A DNA stretch of 64,000 nt from Candidatus Nitrosocosmicus arcticus (GTDB lineage Archaea; Thermoproteota; Nitrososphaeria; Nitrososphaerales; Nitrososphaeraceae), in the NCBI RefSeq assembly GCF_007826885.1, contig NZ_ML675578.1, forward strand, positions 62,001 through 126,000. The letters are read 5' to 3'. Under the pieces are notes generated by a model that saw only the letters and a list, made by a program, of their open reading frames with translations, ran no database searches and had not been told where the DNA came from. Below are positions 18,652-28,956 of the stretch, in pieces; position 1 is the first letter of the stretch, and every line of letters starts with the position of its first letter. The position numbers and the translations under genes are program-made.

Positions 18652-19470
18652 CTAAATTGAATTAAGATACTTCATCGATATTGAAGCAGCCTCTACCGGG
18701 TTTGTCTTATATGGGTAAAGTTCCACAGTAACATATCCATCATATCCTATTTTATCCATTGTCGCAAGAACTTTTTTAAAATCAATCGATCCGTGTCCAG
18801 GAATTAAATGGTAATGCTTTCTGTTTTTTATATCTGCCATGTGAAAATGTTCTATATACTCTTCAAGCTTAAGAACTAGCATGCTTGGATCCTCGTTAAC
18901 ACAGTAAAAGTGGCCAATGTCAAAATTTAATTTCAAAAATTCAGAATCAAAGTTCTTCATAAAATGCAAAAATTCAACAGAAGATTCGAGTAGTAATTCC
19001 GGTTCTGGTTCAATTAAGATTTTTATTTGTTTTTTTTCAGCTTGAGGAAGGACCTCCCTTATTCCGTTTGCATAAAGTTCCAAATACTTATCCCTGTTAG
19101 AAGGTATCTCCACTGGTCCTCCGGGTTCTATAGAGATATTTTTCGCACCAAGTTTTTCTGCTAGATTAATGCAATCTATTGTATGGTTGATCCTTAAATC
19201 TCGGGCTTCTTTTGTATTTTCTATCCAGGAAGGATGATATGTATCGCCTAACCCAAATAGGGTGAAAGCATTTAGATTTGAAATTTGCATCTTATTATTC
19301 TTTAACGTTTTATTGATTTCCTTAATTTTATCTTCATTCAAATTTGGTGGATATGCATGAGGGACATCGCACATAATCTCAACACCTTCATAGCCTATTT
19401 TGGATATTTCTTCTATTGATTGGATTAAAGGATAATTGGTAAAGGCGTTAGTGCTAAAAGCAAACTTCAT
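18652..19470 (-). CDS. Xylose-isomerase-like TIM-barrel protein (sugar phosphate isomerase/epimerase family)
   Basis: A second 272-residue TIM-barrel paralogue of the gene at 12627. Landmarks in order are YEGVEIMCDVPHAYPP, ISIEPGGP, ILIEPEPELLLES (Glu ligand), LNFDIGHFYCVNEDP (Asp and His), HFHMADIKNRKHYHLIPGHGSIDF and YVTVELYPY (Glu ligand). The complete set of metal ligands is present. It is the first gene of a likely two-gene operon with the UbiA prenyltransferase 33 nt downstream. A role in modifying the product or substrate of that prenyltransferase is suggested by the pairing only. Confidence 0.85.
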   Translation of the reverse strand: MKFAFSTNAFTNYPLIQSIEEISKIGYEGVEIMCDVPHAYPPNLNEDKIKEINKTLKNNKMQISNLNAFTLFGLGDTYHPSWIENTKEARDLRINHTIDCINLAEKLGAKNISIEPGGPVEIPSNRDKYLELYANGIREVLPQAEKKQIKILIEPEPELLLESSVEFLHFMKNFDSEFLKLNFDIGHFYCVNEDPSMLVLKLEEYIEHFHMADIKNRKHYHLIPGHGSIDFKKVLATMDKIGYDGYVTVELYPYKTNPVEAASISMKYLNSI

Positions 19471-19668
19471 AAAAAAAATTATTATCGTTGATTTAAATAG
19501 TTATGTAGTAGTTATTGTAGAGCATCATCTCTGCATAATTAGACGATTTTAGTTTCATAAATTTAGTGCCAGCCTTTATTTAAGATGTAAATCCTCATGA
19601 TTACAAAGGAATCAAATAATTGTTTGAAACTATTTAGGTATCAAAATAGTAAGAAATAGCAAAAAATA

Positions 19669-20847
19669 TTATGATACCACGATACTATGAGGATCTAGAA
19701 ACTGATCATTATTGCTTCCTTTGGATCCCCATTTTGACAAAAATTCACCGTTGCTATCAAATTTTTGAACTCTGAAATTCTGCTGTTCTACCACGTAAAC
19801 ATTTCCTTCAGAATCTACGGCTAAATCATGAGGACTTGCCAATTGTCCATTACCCGGACCTTTGGATCCCCATTTTGACAAAAATTCACCATTGCTATCA
19901 AATTTTTGAATTCGACTGTTACCCGAGTCTGCCACATAAATATTATCATTATTATCAATGTCCAGCCCAGCTGGTTTCTTTAATTGGCCCTCATTTGTAC
20001 CTGTAGTTCCCCATTTGAGGAGAAAGTTACCTTCGCTATCGAATTTTTGAACGTTATTGTTATCAGTATCTGAGACATACATATTATCCAATGAATCTAT
20101 AGCAAGTCCCTCTGGTGCATTGAATTGACCGTCTCCAGTACCCATGGATCCCCATTTGAGGAGAAAGTTACCTTCGCTATCGAATTTTTGAACGTTAAAG
20201 TTAGCCATGTCACTTACGAAGGAGTTACCTTTTGAATCCAATACTATGGTATGAGGATGCATGAATTGACCGTCTCCAGTACCCATGGATCCCCATTTGA
20301 GGAGAAAGTTACCTTCGCTATCGAATTTTTGAACGTTATTGTTGTCCATATCGACTACGTAAACGTCCCCTTTTTTGTTTACATCTATTCCATGGGGTAC
20401 TCCAAACTGACCCTCTGCCTTGCCTTTTGTACCCCATTTTAAGATAAAGTCGCCTTGATTATCAAATTTTTGAACTCGGATATTCTCATAATCTACCACA
20501 TATACTTCTCCATCACCAACGCGCCCATCACCGCCAGCAGTTCCAAGACTACTGGAATTTACAACCGGTGAAATATCATAGTCATTATTAGTAACATGTT
20601 TCTCTAAAGGATTCTGAAACGTTGGTTTTATGATTTCATTAACCTGAGAGTTGACGTCATCATTTATTTCATCAAGTTCTGAAAGCGAGCCTTGCATATT
20701 TGAAGGCATATCAGAATATGGATTGTCAAAGGATAAAGATGGCATTTGGAAATCTGTACTTTGTGCAAAAATCTCATTAAAATTAATCATAATTAAACTT
20801 CCTCCAATAGAGAAGATTAGAAAATATAACGATATCAGATTATTCAT
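19669..20847 (-). CDS. Secreted NHL-repeat beta-propeller protein
   Basis: The 392-residue protein has a signal peptide (about 1-29, ending EIFAQ), a linker of about 75 residues, and six NHL repeats of about 47 residues to the C-terminus. Each repeat contains VQKFDxxGxFLxKWGxxGxxxGQ followed by PHGxxVDxxGNVYVxD, so the domain is one six-bladed propeller. Three central repeats are almost identical at DNA level (a shared block with gatccccatttgaggagaaa recurs near 19.99-20.3 kb), which points to recent internal duplication. NHL propellers bind proteins, RNA or glycans; here the location is outside the membrane and the ligand is unknown. Confidence 0.85.
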   Translation of the reverse strand: MNNLISLYFLIFSIGGSLIMINFNEIFAQSTDFQMPSLSFDNPYSDMPSNMQGSLSELDEINDDVNSQVNEIIKPTFQNPLEKHVTNNDYDISPVVNSSSLGTAGGDGRVGDGEVYVVDYENIRVQKFDNQGDFILKWGTKGKAEGQFGVPHGIDVNKKGDVYVVDMDNNNVQKFDSEGNFLLKWGSMGTGDGQFMHPHTIVLDSKGNSFVSDMANFNVQKFDSEGNFLLKWGSMGTGDGQFNAPEGLAIDSLDNMYVSDTDNNNVQKFDSEGNFLLKWGTTGTNEGQLKKPAGLDIDNNDNIYVADSGNSRIQKFDSNGEFLSKWGSKGPGNGQLASPHDLAVDSEGNVYVVEQQNFRVQKFDSNGEFLSKWGSKGSNNDQFLDPHSIVVS

Positions 20848-21320
20848 AAGTTTAAAATACTAGATTTATTATTATATGATTGGGAATAAAAGACAATTAT
20901 CATCTTTTTGACAAATTTATGATGGATTGGAATATCTAAAGGTTTTAGTTGATTTTATTCTAAGATTCTATGTATATTTTAACTCTATACATCGTTTTGC
21001 CTGATACTATCTTTTTAGAATACTTCTTTTACATCGATTATTTAATAATAATCACAGATTACACAACTACAATCTTGTTGTATCATTGGAAATAGATATT
21101 TTTTTTGATTTAGGAAAATAGAGGAATCACTATAGAGAAATAAAAACATGATAACCCAGTGTAAATTTTCCTTTTTAAAGTAGGCGAATTTTAGTGATAG
21201 AATGGATATACAATTGTTTTTGTATTGAGGGAAGGTATGTATGAATCTGCCAATATTTATTCATAAAATATTCGATTATCTGAATATGTCCTGTAAGGGG
21301 ATCTAATGCAGGACATAAAA
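20848..21320. other. Intergenic region
   Basis: About 470 AT-rich nt with no supported gene or repeat. Confidence 0.45.
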
Positions 21321-21929
21321 TCAAAACAGAAAATATATCGAAACTAAATCATGATGGTTGTAATCATAATTAGTGCTAGTCGTTGTAGTTTGCAGATAAG
21401 TCCGCAACCCCTCAAACGCAACTAAATGACCTGACATATTTCCGCTTCCCCCACCTGCAACGATATCTAACATAAATAGTGTTAGTATAAAGCCAGCTAC
21501 GATGATAGCAAGAATTATTATTTTAAATTTCATTGTCCCTAGTGTCGTTTTACTTTTCTGATCTGGAGAGGATGACGATGATGTAGCGATTGGAGCATTA
21601 ACCGTTCCATTAACTGCAGGATTAGACTCCTTTAGTTCCTCTTTGAGAACTCGCATTCTCTCAGCATGCTTTGATGTATTAAGGACCGGGACTTTTTTAA
21701 CTACTGATCCATCATTTAACGACTTGTGGATCTCATAAAGTATCAGATTTTTACCTTCTTTTGACCTCTGATTAAATAATTCTAAGGCTTCTTCATAATT
21801 TGATAGTTCAATGGTAGAAGTACTTTTAAATTTTCCAGCTATTTCTATTAGGAATTTTTTTGTTATCCCCGTATCATCTTTAGGGTCTAAATTAGAATCA
21901 CTATCATTATTATCTTTGATCCCTTCCAT
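21321..21929 (-). CDS. Soluble N-terminal domain with one C-terminal membrane segment
   Basis: A 202-residue protein. Residues about 24-95 form a compact soluble domain with FLIEIAGKFKSTSTIELSNYEEALELFNQRSKEGKNLILYEIHK, which looks like a small alpha/beta fold with a charged helix. A Ser/Pro-rich linker follows, then one membrane segment (about 131-154, KIIILAIIVAGFILTLFML) and a short outer tail. There is no signal peptide, so the N-terminal domain probably faces the cytoplasm. I do not recognise the family or a function. Confidence 0.6.
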   Translation of the reverse strand: MEGIKDNNDSDSNLDPKDDTGITKKFLIEIAGKFKSTSTIELSNYEEALELFNQRSKEGKNLILYEIHKSLNDGSVVKKVPVLNTSKHAERMRVLKEELKESNPAVNGTVNAPIATSSSSSPDQKSKTTLGTMKFKIIILAIIVAGFILTLFMLDIVAGGGSGNMSGHLVAFEGLRTYLQTTTTSTNYDYNHHDLVSIYFLF

Positions 21930-22079
21930 TTTTCCAATTCCTACCTTGTCTAATATAAAACTAAATATCTCTAGTATTTACGCTAATTGGATTGAAAAAA
22001 TTGATAAGTGTATTGTTGTGTCAAATGCGAAAGCAATGAATCAAGAATTAGGAAGATAAAAAGTTTATGATGCATTGGA

Positions 22080-22470
22080 CGTATAGACCCCCACCCAGCG
22101 TCAAAGAAGTTTATCCCATGCTGAGAAATATTCAAGATTTCAAAATTGGATGGGACCAGGTAGTTAGTCGTAGAAGAAGGAAAAGCCTACTTGAAGGTCT
22201 AGGTTAAAACACTAAATTCTGAATTACTGAAATTGAATATCCACTAACGATATTATAAAAGAAGCATTACCTAAAAAAATAGAATGGAAAAAGTGATTGC
22301 AGAACACAGTATTGATGAAACTCTGCTATAGATTATTGGGTCAGAGTACCTTGTCTATGTTCTTCTAATATCGGGCATAAAAACAGGAAGATTCTTACAC
22401 TAAACCTCTATCCAAAGGAAGAACATTTTTTTACAAATCGACCCTTAAAAAGTAGTCTGTAGATTTATTG
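22080..22470 (+). pseudogene. Decayed IS6/IS240-like transposase remnant
   Basis: On the plus strand, frames broken by stops still spell pieces of an IS240-type transposase: near 22300, EHSIDETLL then IIGSEYL, matching VDETLIKVGSESIWLWV of the element at 4.7-5.3 kb, and further on TSIQRKNI-like residues matching the LNISKERN segment. Stops and indels are frequent. No terminal repeats are visible. The rest of 21930-22627 holds no gene. Confidence 0.6.
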
Positions 22471-22627
22471 TCCACGTATCTGAACAGTTCACTTTTTTGG
22501 ATCATTCAATAAAATAATCTTTGTTTGCTTCTTACATTATCCCATGATCAAAAAATTCTTAGTGGGAGAATAGTATACGCTGTATTATGACTTAGTGCTG
22601 TTATTTGTTGATGGGGTGCCCTACATT

Positions 22628-24487
22628 TCATTTTGGAGAGACAACATAAAGATGAAATAAAGTTCTGACGCATATGAAGAGAATCCACATACATAAAGAA
22701 AAAGCTATCATTTTACCATTATAGGTTTTCATCATTTGCGTTAATGCAATAGCTGCTGGTATTTGGAAGGGAATATCGTAAAACAATCTCGCCTTTAATA
22801 CTTCATCACCAATAAAAATTGGTATTAAGCCCAGAGAGAAAAAAATAAAAAAGAATACATTCCTAGGTTCTTTTATATTACTACGAAGAGCCCAATAAAT
22901 TACGAGTATATAAATTATGAAATTACTAAAAATACCCCCAACATAAATTTGCGTTGAGAAACTCAAGTTCTCCCACCTTTGGTAATAATCGTCAAGACTT
23001 AGTCCATAATTGAAAATATTAATCATTTGTTGAGTGCCACCTGAAGAGGTTCCAGCAAAATATATTCTAATAATATCCAATACTAAGGAGACGGCAATCG
23101 CCGACAAAAGAAAGAATAATTGTTTCCGACTATTATTACCTACTTTGAGACTATATACGATAAGTATAACTAAAACTACAGAAATGATGGCCCAGGTATA
23201 TACATGAGTAAACAGCAGCACAATCATTGATATGAAAAAAAATATGCCAAACCTTTGGGCAGATCCTTTAAGATATTTGAAAAATAACGTAATAGCAACA
23301 TAGCCAACAATCAGAGCTAACCAATTAGCATACAACCCGGCATACATGCCTACTAATAGATGGAATGACGCCCCACTCAAAAAGGCCGAGAATAGTGCAG
23401 CTGTATCGTTTGAAAATAGTTCTTTAGTCAAAAAGAATACTGTTAAAACAAACAATGGTATCAATACCATGGGAAAGTATTCAATAACAGACGGATCATC
23501 CATCGTAGTGAATTGAATTAGTAGCAACAAGAAGAACAGTGTCATTGGTCTATCTCCCATAGCTAAATTTACAAAGCCCTGATTGGAAAAGTTACCAGAG
23601 TTAAAAGAATTAATTAAAATGGATTCCCATTCGATATACTCATCCGTATCTACCCCTATCAACTGCTTAGTCTCATTTACGGCAGGATTATGAGGTATCA
23701 GAAATAATGTAATTGATAATATTATGATCATTAGTAAATAAAAAAATTTTGCTTTTGTTGACAATTGAGTATAGCCAGCTGTAGATGGTACTGATAAACT
23801 AGATCCCTTAAATTTAGACAATATCTTATGCAGATTAAATTTTTTCATCGAGATATTGATGAAAAAAGAGAACATCAATAGGAGGACTAAAACAGGAGTC
23901 AGATTAGAAAATAATACATATGGCGGGTAAGTGTAATTATGTATAGGTATCGAGCTAGGCTGAATCGAAAATAGCAAAAAAGAGGAAGACAAAAAGATAC
24001 CAATAAGAGATGAAATAATTATTATTATAGAAAAATAGTTTATTAGTAATAAGTTGGTATCAATTTCTAAAACCATGTTTTCTTTTACAATTTTATCAAA
24101 AATCAATAACGACAAAATAAATGGTAACGACATGAATACTGTTAGATAATAAAAAAGTGAGAAACCACTGAGACCAGTAGTCATAGCTAAAGCCGTGTAA
24201 ATTAATGATGTAGCGATTCCAAATTTTTTGTTTCTAATTGCTAAAAGAAGCCAAGCAACGGTAAGTGTTATTATAAATAGAGTATCCCAATTTTTATCAA
24301 TCAAATAAGTATTCTCAAAAATAGCATTATATGAATAACCATTTTGGAAAATAACAATAGGAAATTTTAGAAAAGAAGCAATTGAATAAACATAAAAATA
24401 ACATAGAAGTACAAAAGCAGAAGAAGTAACTATGGCTTTGTAGGAGGCGCCAAATCCTAATCCTGCCTTTAAATTTCCGAGTAACAA
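22628..24487 (-). CDS. GT-C-like multi-span membrane protein, probable glycosyltransferase
   Basis: The 619-residue protein has about 13 membrane segments. A non-membrane loop between the two halves carries GVDTDEYIEWESILINSF at about 276-293, whose acidic residues resemble the catalytic Asp/Glu of GT-C glycosyltransferases that use lipid-linked sugars. GDRPMTLFFLLLLIQ and LSGASFHLLVGMYAGLYANW follow the order seen in GT39-like enzymes. The protein lacks a long C-terminal soluble domain. A similar but longer protein is encoded at 46125. The acceptor is unknown, and a non-enzymatic transporter cannot be excluded. Confidence 0.65.
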   Translation of the reverse strand: MLLGNLKAGLGFGASYKAIVTSSAFVLLCYFYVYSIASFLKFPIVIFQNGYSYNAIFENTYLIDKNWDTLFIITLTVAWLLLAIRNKKFGIATSLIYTALAMTTGLSGFSLFYYLTVFMSLPFILSLLIFDKIVKENMVLEIDTNLLLINYFSIIIIISSLIGIFLSSSFLLFSIQPSSIPIHNYTYPPYVLFSNLTPVLVLLLMFSFFINISMKKFNLHKILSKFKGSSLSVPSTAGYTQLSTKAKFFYLLMIIILSITLFLIPHNPAVNETKQLIGVDTDEYIEWESILINSFNSGNFSNQGFVNLAMGDRPMTLFFLLLLIQFTTMDDPSVIEYFPMVLIPLFVLTVFFLTKELFSNDTAALFSAFLSGASFHLLVGMYAGLYANWLALIVGYVAITLFFKYLKGSAQRFGIFFFISMIVLLFTHVYTWAIISVVLVILIVYSLKVGNNSRKQLFFLLSAIAVSLVLDIIRIYFAGTSSGGTQQMINIFNYGLSLDDYYQRWENLSFSTQIYVGGIFSNFIIYILVIYWALRSNIKEPRNVFFFIFFSLGLIPIFIGDEVLKARLFYDIPFQIPAAIALTQMMKTYNGKMIAFSLCMWILFICVRTLFHLYVVSPK

Positions 24488-25564
24488 AGGTATGTAGACC
24501 CTCGTTAAACTTATGAAGTCTTCTTTTATATATTAATCGATAACCTCTTATTGAGCATTATAAGGTAACTTGTGGATATTGTGGGAAATATGGTATTTAA
24601 ACCCATCTTCACAAAATCATATGAGTGCTTATTTATCAATTAGAAGTTTTTGATTTCTTTGAGTGAGGATCGTTAGTAATAGGTCTAAATAGCGAGGAAT
24701 AGAATCTAATCAATAAAATCGGCCAATACCATCTGATCCACAATATTAGCCAATATTAAAATACTTTAGCCTGAAAAGTTAGAAAAATTAGTTTTCCAAT
24801 TGCTATTATAAAATAAAATTTTACAATACTAATTTCTGATTTAATCCCCAACCTAATAAATTCTCATATAATTATCACTGTTCTTCTATGTTTGCTGAGG
24901 CACATAATATCTATAAAGATTTGTTGGTAGCAATGAATATATCTTTAAGATTTGAATATCAAAGTGATAGCGGCCAGCAATTGCAGACTCATTTAAAGTT
25001 ATAATAGAGTATATATCCTTTTTACCTGCTTATTCTAATTGCACCTGGACGTCCTATTTCGCCAAAATGGAATGGAGGCTATAACCCCTCGATTCAGTGC
25101 ATCCGATAGCTGTGTATATTTCCAATGTTCAAATGAGGACCAACTTTCTATTGGATAAGTCAAACTTGTTTTGTTTCATTAACTATTATCGCGTAATCTG
25201 ATAATTTCCTTTTACTACTACAGGAATACTTGGTACGGGGGGGTTAACAACATATCGAATACTTTATCCACTCATGTAGTAACTTGAGAATGTTATACTT
25301 TATTACTAATAATGGAATAGAAGTAAAACCATCAAAATAATATTCAATTTTTAAATTTGATTCCATAAGTTTAATGGTTTTTGGTTCTAAATTGTCAAAA
25401 AGTATGAATTATATTTGATTTAAAAAAAATTTTACAATCCTATTGGACAAAACATTGACCTTTGTTGTAAAAATTTGCTAATGATTGATCAAATTTTGGA
25501 AAATCGTCATCAAAATATATAGTTTAATAACAGAAGTTTTTTATATCGCCAAGTTCTACTTTAT
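24488..25564. other. Long intergenic region
   Basis: About 1.1 kb of very AT-rich DNA between divergent genes. No protein gene or clear repeat is supported on either strand. A short G-run occurs near 25240. Confidence 0.4.
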
Positions 25565-26572
25565 TTGTTGTTAAATAGATTCGGAAAACAAAAACAATTG
25601 ATATTAGTAATAGTAGCATTAGTAGCTATTACATCCATAGTTCTTCCCCTCAGCACTTTAAGTGCTTCTGGTGACGATGACGATGGCAATTCAGTTAATC
25701 AAGGTATAGGTCAATCACAAAGCAATGACCAAGAAAGCGATGTATCATCTGATGGCGATACAGACAATTCAGGTAATAATGACAGCGATCAAGATCAAAG
25801 TAACTCAGGTGACAATGCAGCAGCCTCGAACAGTGATGATGATGAAGACGACTCAAGCAGTAGCAGGAGTAATAGTAATGATGATGATGAAGACGACTCA
25901 AGCAGTAGCAGGAGTAATAGTAATGATGATGATGAAGACGAAGGCAGTTCAGTTAATCAAGCCATAGGACAATCACAAAGAAATAACCAAGAGAGCAGTG
26001 TGAATTCTGATGGCGACACAACCGATTCAGGTAATAATGACAGCGATCAAGATCAAAGTAACTCAGGTGACAATGCAGCAGTCGTGAACGGTGGCGATGA
26101 ATATGAAGGTTCAGTTAATCAAGCCATAGGACAATCACAGAGAAATAACCAAGAGAGCACTATATCTTCTGATGGCGACACAACTAACTCGGGTAATAAC
26201 AACGCTGTTCAAGAACAAACAAACACTGGTGACAATGCAGCACTCGTGAACGGTGGCGATGAATATGAAGGCTCAATTTTTCAAGGGATAGGACAATCAC
26301 AGGTAAGTAACCAAGAGAGCACTATATCTTCTGATGGCGACACAACTAACTCGGGTAATAACAACGCTGTTCAAGAACAAACAAACACTGGTGACAATGC
26401 AGCACTCGTGAACGGTGGCGCTGGTTTCTTTACTACCCAAGGAATAGCTCAATCACAACTCAATAACCAAGTCAGCAATATAGCATCTGGTGGCGACACA
26501 ACCGATTCAGGCAATAGTTACAGCCGACAATCTCAATCCAACTCAGGAAGTAACGTATTCTCAGGTCAATAG
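25565..26572 (+). CDS. Secreted repeat protein of the curlin-like Gln/Asn/Ser family (member B)
   Basis: The 335-residue product has a signal peptide (about 9-34, core LILVIVALVAITSIVLPL) and then five repeat units of about 50-55 residues. Each unit reads (VNQ)xIGQSQxNxQESxxSSDGDTxxSGNNxxxQxQxNxGDNAA, followed by an acidic loop such as NGGDEYEG. The QxNxGDNAA part resembles the curlin repeat of amyloid fibres. A 45-nt block with gatgatgatgaagacgactc repeats in tandem near 25837-25930, and about 125 nt are duplicated at 26150 and 26309, so expansion is recent. Only TTG starts (25565 or 25568) are available in frame. A T-run at 26605-26613 follows the stop. Confidence 0.8.
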   Translation: MLLNRFGKQKQLILVIVALVAITSIVLPLSTLSASGDDDDGNSVNQGIGQSQSNDQESDVSSDGDTDNSGNNDSDQDQSNSGDNAAASNSDDDEDDSSSSRSNSNDDDEDDSSSSRSNSNDDDEDEGSSVNQAIGQSQRNNQESSVNSDGDTTDSGNNDSDQDQSNSGDNAAVVNGGDEYEGSVNQAIGQSQRNNQESTISSDGDTTNSGNNNAVQEQTNTGDNAALVNGGDEYEGSIFQGIGQSQVSNQESTISSDGDTTNSGNNNAVQEQTNTGDNAALVNGGAGFFTTQGIAQSQLNNQVSNIASGGDTTDSGNSYSRQSQSNSGSNVFSGQ

Positions 26573-26604
26573 ACTAGTTGAAACTGCAACTATTCAAACT
26601 CACC

Positions 26605-26613
26605 TTTTTTTTT
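26605..26613 (+). terminator. T-tract terminator after the repeat protein gene
   Basis: Nine T residues 33 nt after the TAG of the 335-residue repeat protein gene. U-rich tracts are sufficient for termination by archaeal RNA polymerase. Confidence 0.5.
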
Positions 26614-27339
26614 AACCAATTACAATTTCTCAACTAGTATATATTAAAAAATTTTAATTCTAAAATAAATAGGTTTTAACAATTCAATTACCATATCTGC
26701 TTTTTTATGTTTCAATAGGTTCTGAAAATTAAGTATATCAAAAGATCTCACTGTCCCACAGAATATGGATTATTTTTTTATCAGCGTTGTACTTCTGATC
26801 TACCAAAAAAGCTTTTTTTCAAGATTATTTTTCCGTATTTTTTTTATTTTTTTGTCAACGCAGCACTAGTTTGATCTAAATATTCTAAGTGCTGTCCCTT
26901 GAAATAAATCTACAATAATTACTAAACATGGATGCCTTTAGAAACCAATCCTGCTGATTTCATGTCTAGGGAATAGGAATAAATTCTATCATACATGAGG
27001 AACGAAAGTTAAATATTACAAAATTTGTTGAATACTTAGATTCGATTCTCATATTAAAATAGGATTATTATCTACACGTTGTCCGGTCGCATTCAGATTG
27101 TCAACCCTTATCTATATTAGGATATCAAAGTGACTATTCTCTTTGAATGTCTAAGATTACTCAATTTAGTGACTCTTGCTTAAGATGACTAACTATCCTA
27201 GATTTTTAATCAAAAGTTTTTTCCTATAAAGGCTAGCCCCGTACTTGTTGACATTAAACAAAAGTTTTTGCCGTCTTTTCGCAATAAAGAAAATATATCT
27301 TTTTTTTATTATTGTTTCTTTCGACAATTCTTTAAGTCA
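26614..27339. other. Intergenic region
   Basis: About 725 AT-rich nt without a supported gene, followed by a transposase fossil. Confidence 0.4.
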
Positions 27340-27700
27340 TGTTCCTCATCATAGCTACATTTCATATTATGAAAAAAGTTTTCATGAATGTTTCCCAATT
27401 ACCTTGACGAAGACCGAAATGAATTCCTTTGCTATTAGCATGCTTCTTTCAATAGATATAGTATGTGCGAGAATCTGATTAATTTTAGACTTTATTGCAA
27501 CCCCGAGCCAGATTTAATAGGACTCGACCCAGATTAAGGAGTCATCAATAATATACCATCACAGCATTCTTCATTGAGGATATCTTTTGAGGTTGATACT
27601 TTTGTATCCGGTCTCTAATTGCAGTATGGCTTCACTCGAAAGACCTAGGCAAGGATTTAGAAGATTTCGTAAAGAATGATCGTTAATATACAGATGTAAG
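27340..27700 (-). pseudogene. Decayed IS6/IS240-like transposase fossil
   Basis: Read directly, the plus strand here resembles the plus strand of the IS at 4.9-5.2 kb: aatgaattcctttgctatta and then gcatgcttctttcaatagat at 27418-27455 correspond to aatgaatcgttctgctatta and acatgtttctttctttggat at 4973-5015. Further matches are gagccagattta near 27505, gtcatcaataatat near 27542 and gttgatacttttgtatccgg near 27592. The transposase would lie on the minus strand but many stops and indels interrupt it. No terminal repeats remain. Confidence 0.7.
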
Positions 27701-27838
27701 GTATAGTTCAACTCCTATAGTCTTGTTCTATTTCCTGCATTACAAATCATGTTTCATTGAAGCAAAGGATCGTTATAGCATTTGGGTTGATTTATAGAGC
27801 TGTGTATGGACAACTCATGTTTTTAGTTAGCTTAATGC

Positions 27839-27850
27839 TTATATTTATAA
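27839..27850 (+). promoter_or_regulatory. Probable TATA box of the C2H2 protein gene
   Basis: ttatatttataa lies 20-31 nt before the ATG at 27870. This is the spacing expected when transcription starts at or next to the start codon, so a leaderless transcript is likely. Confidence 0.5.
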
Positions 27851-27869
27851 CGGATGTATAGTTATTAAT

Positions 27870-28013
27870 ATGGGTACATCTGCTGATCCATCTAACAAAA
27901 CATCTGATAATACATGCCATCTTTGCGGAATCACATTTGCTAATAAGGATGAGAAAGAAGAGCATATGAAGCTTGAGCATTCAGAACATAAACAGCCTAG
28001 TGGTGTGTCTTGA
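27870..28013 (+). CDS. Small C2H2 zinc-finger protein (47 residues)
   Basis: A short frame from ATG 27870 to TGA 28011-28013. After a Ser/Asn/Thr-rich start it encodes TCHLCGITFANKDEKEEHMKLEHSEH, split here as TCHLCGITFANK then DEKEEHMKLEHSEH, which is a C-x2-C-x12-H-x4-H finger with the usual aromatic Phe between the pairs. Single-finger C2H2 proteins are common in Nitrososphaeria and may bind nucleic acids or proteins. A TATA-like element stands at the correct distance upstream. An opposite-strand frame at 27792-27980 was rejected in its favour. Confidence 0.8.
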   Translation: MGTSADPSNKTSDNTCHLCGITFANKDEKEEHMKLEHSEHKQPSGVS

Positions 28014-28956
28014 ATTTCAACTTCATAATTTGATTTTCAAGATAATTTACTTCTTTGGGTTATAAGAAAGGGCTATATCAACCTAGAAATAAGTCAGATA
28101 AACCGAAATAATGAATGGCTAGATTGTAGTCGCGATAGTTTGATTTATTCAGTCAGAATATTAATTTTATGAAATAAAGAAAACATCCTCCTAAATAAAG
28201 ATCCTTATATATTTTAAGAAAATTGTAATCCGTTTTATTTTTTCTGATACTAGAACCAGCATGATAAAGTTAGAGGGAATAGAAATAAAGACCAACATGA
28301 AGAACCAAGGTTCAAATTTAATCCATAACAATGAACACAATTTCCAAACGGACTAATAAATATTAGCATATATACTAGAAGAGGAAAAATTTAGTTAAAA
28401 TATTACCAGCAATCTATCTCATATATTCAAAAATATTTCATTTTGTTCAATAATTTTATCAAAACGCTTTCTTATATATGCGACAATCGTGTAAACGGCA
28501 GTAATGGGTACTTAGTATTCATACTTTTTGTTAGATTGATGAGATTCAATTGTCGCTGTAGTCTGTATAATTGCATGTAATTTTAAATGGACTGTGTGTA
28601 GCACCTCTTCCTAATGGTGCGTCATTTTATTTTGTATAGTATTCAATCCATTTTTACAATTCATCTATAAGAATTCCCCTTTGGAAATTCCAAGTTGACT
28701 ACCAAGTAATTTATAACCGAATTGGCTGAACGCTCTGAATTTAAATTTGCGATAGGATAATTCTTTGCTGTGCTTTTATCAATCCTATTGATCAAATTTA
28801 TGGGACTATCCAGATGCCATATATAAATTCAAAGAATAACTAACATCTGATCATTCATCATTGTCACCAATAAGTGGGAAAAACATATCAGTCAATCTAA
28901 AATGGTTGTTTCATCCAATTACGATAGTTGGTAATTTTTAAGCAGGAATTAATTAT
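28014..28956. other. Intergenic region
   Basis: About 940 AT-rich nt without a supported gene. Its right end is the conserved upstream module of the gene at 29019. Confidence 0.4.

Noticed and set aside
25725-25967. 80-residue plus-strand frame rich in Met and Thr
   Set aside because: It is a shifted reading of the acidic Asp/Ser repeats of the gene at 25565.
25837-26450. Repeats that might suggest a CRISPR array
   Set aside because: The repeats are in frame, coding and directly adjacent; there are no unique spacers or palindromic repeat units.
27245-27478. 77-residue plus-strand frame
   Set aside because: It is the antisense of the IS6-like transposase fossil, as the same antisense frame exists in the copy at 4973.
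27792-27980. 62-residue minus-strand frame
   Set aside because: It overlaps the C2H2 zinc-finger gene, which has a recognisable motif and a TATA box.
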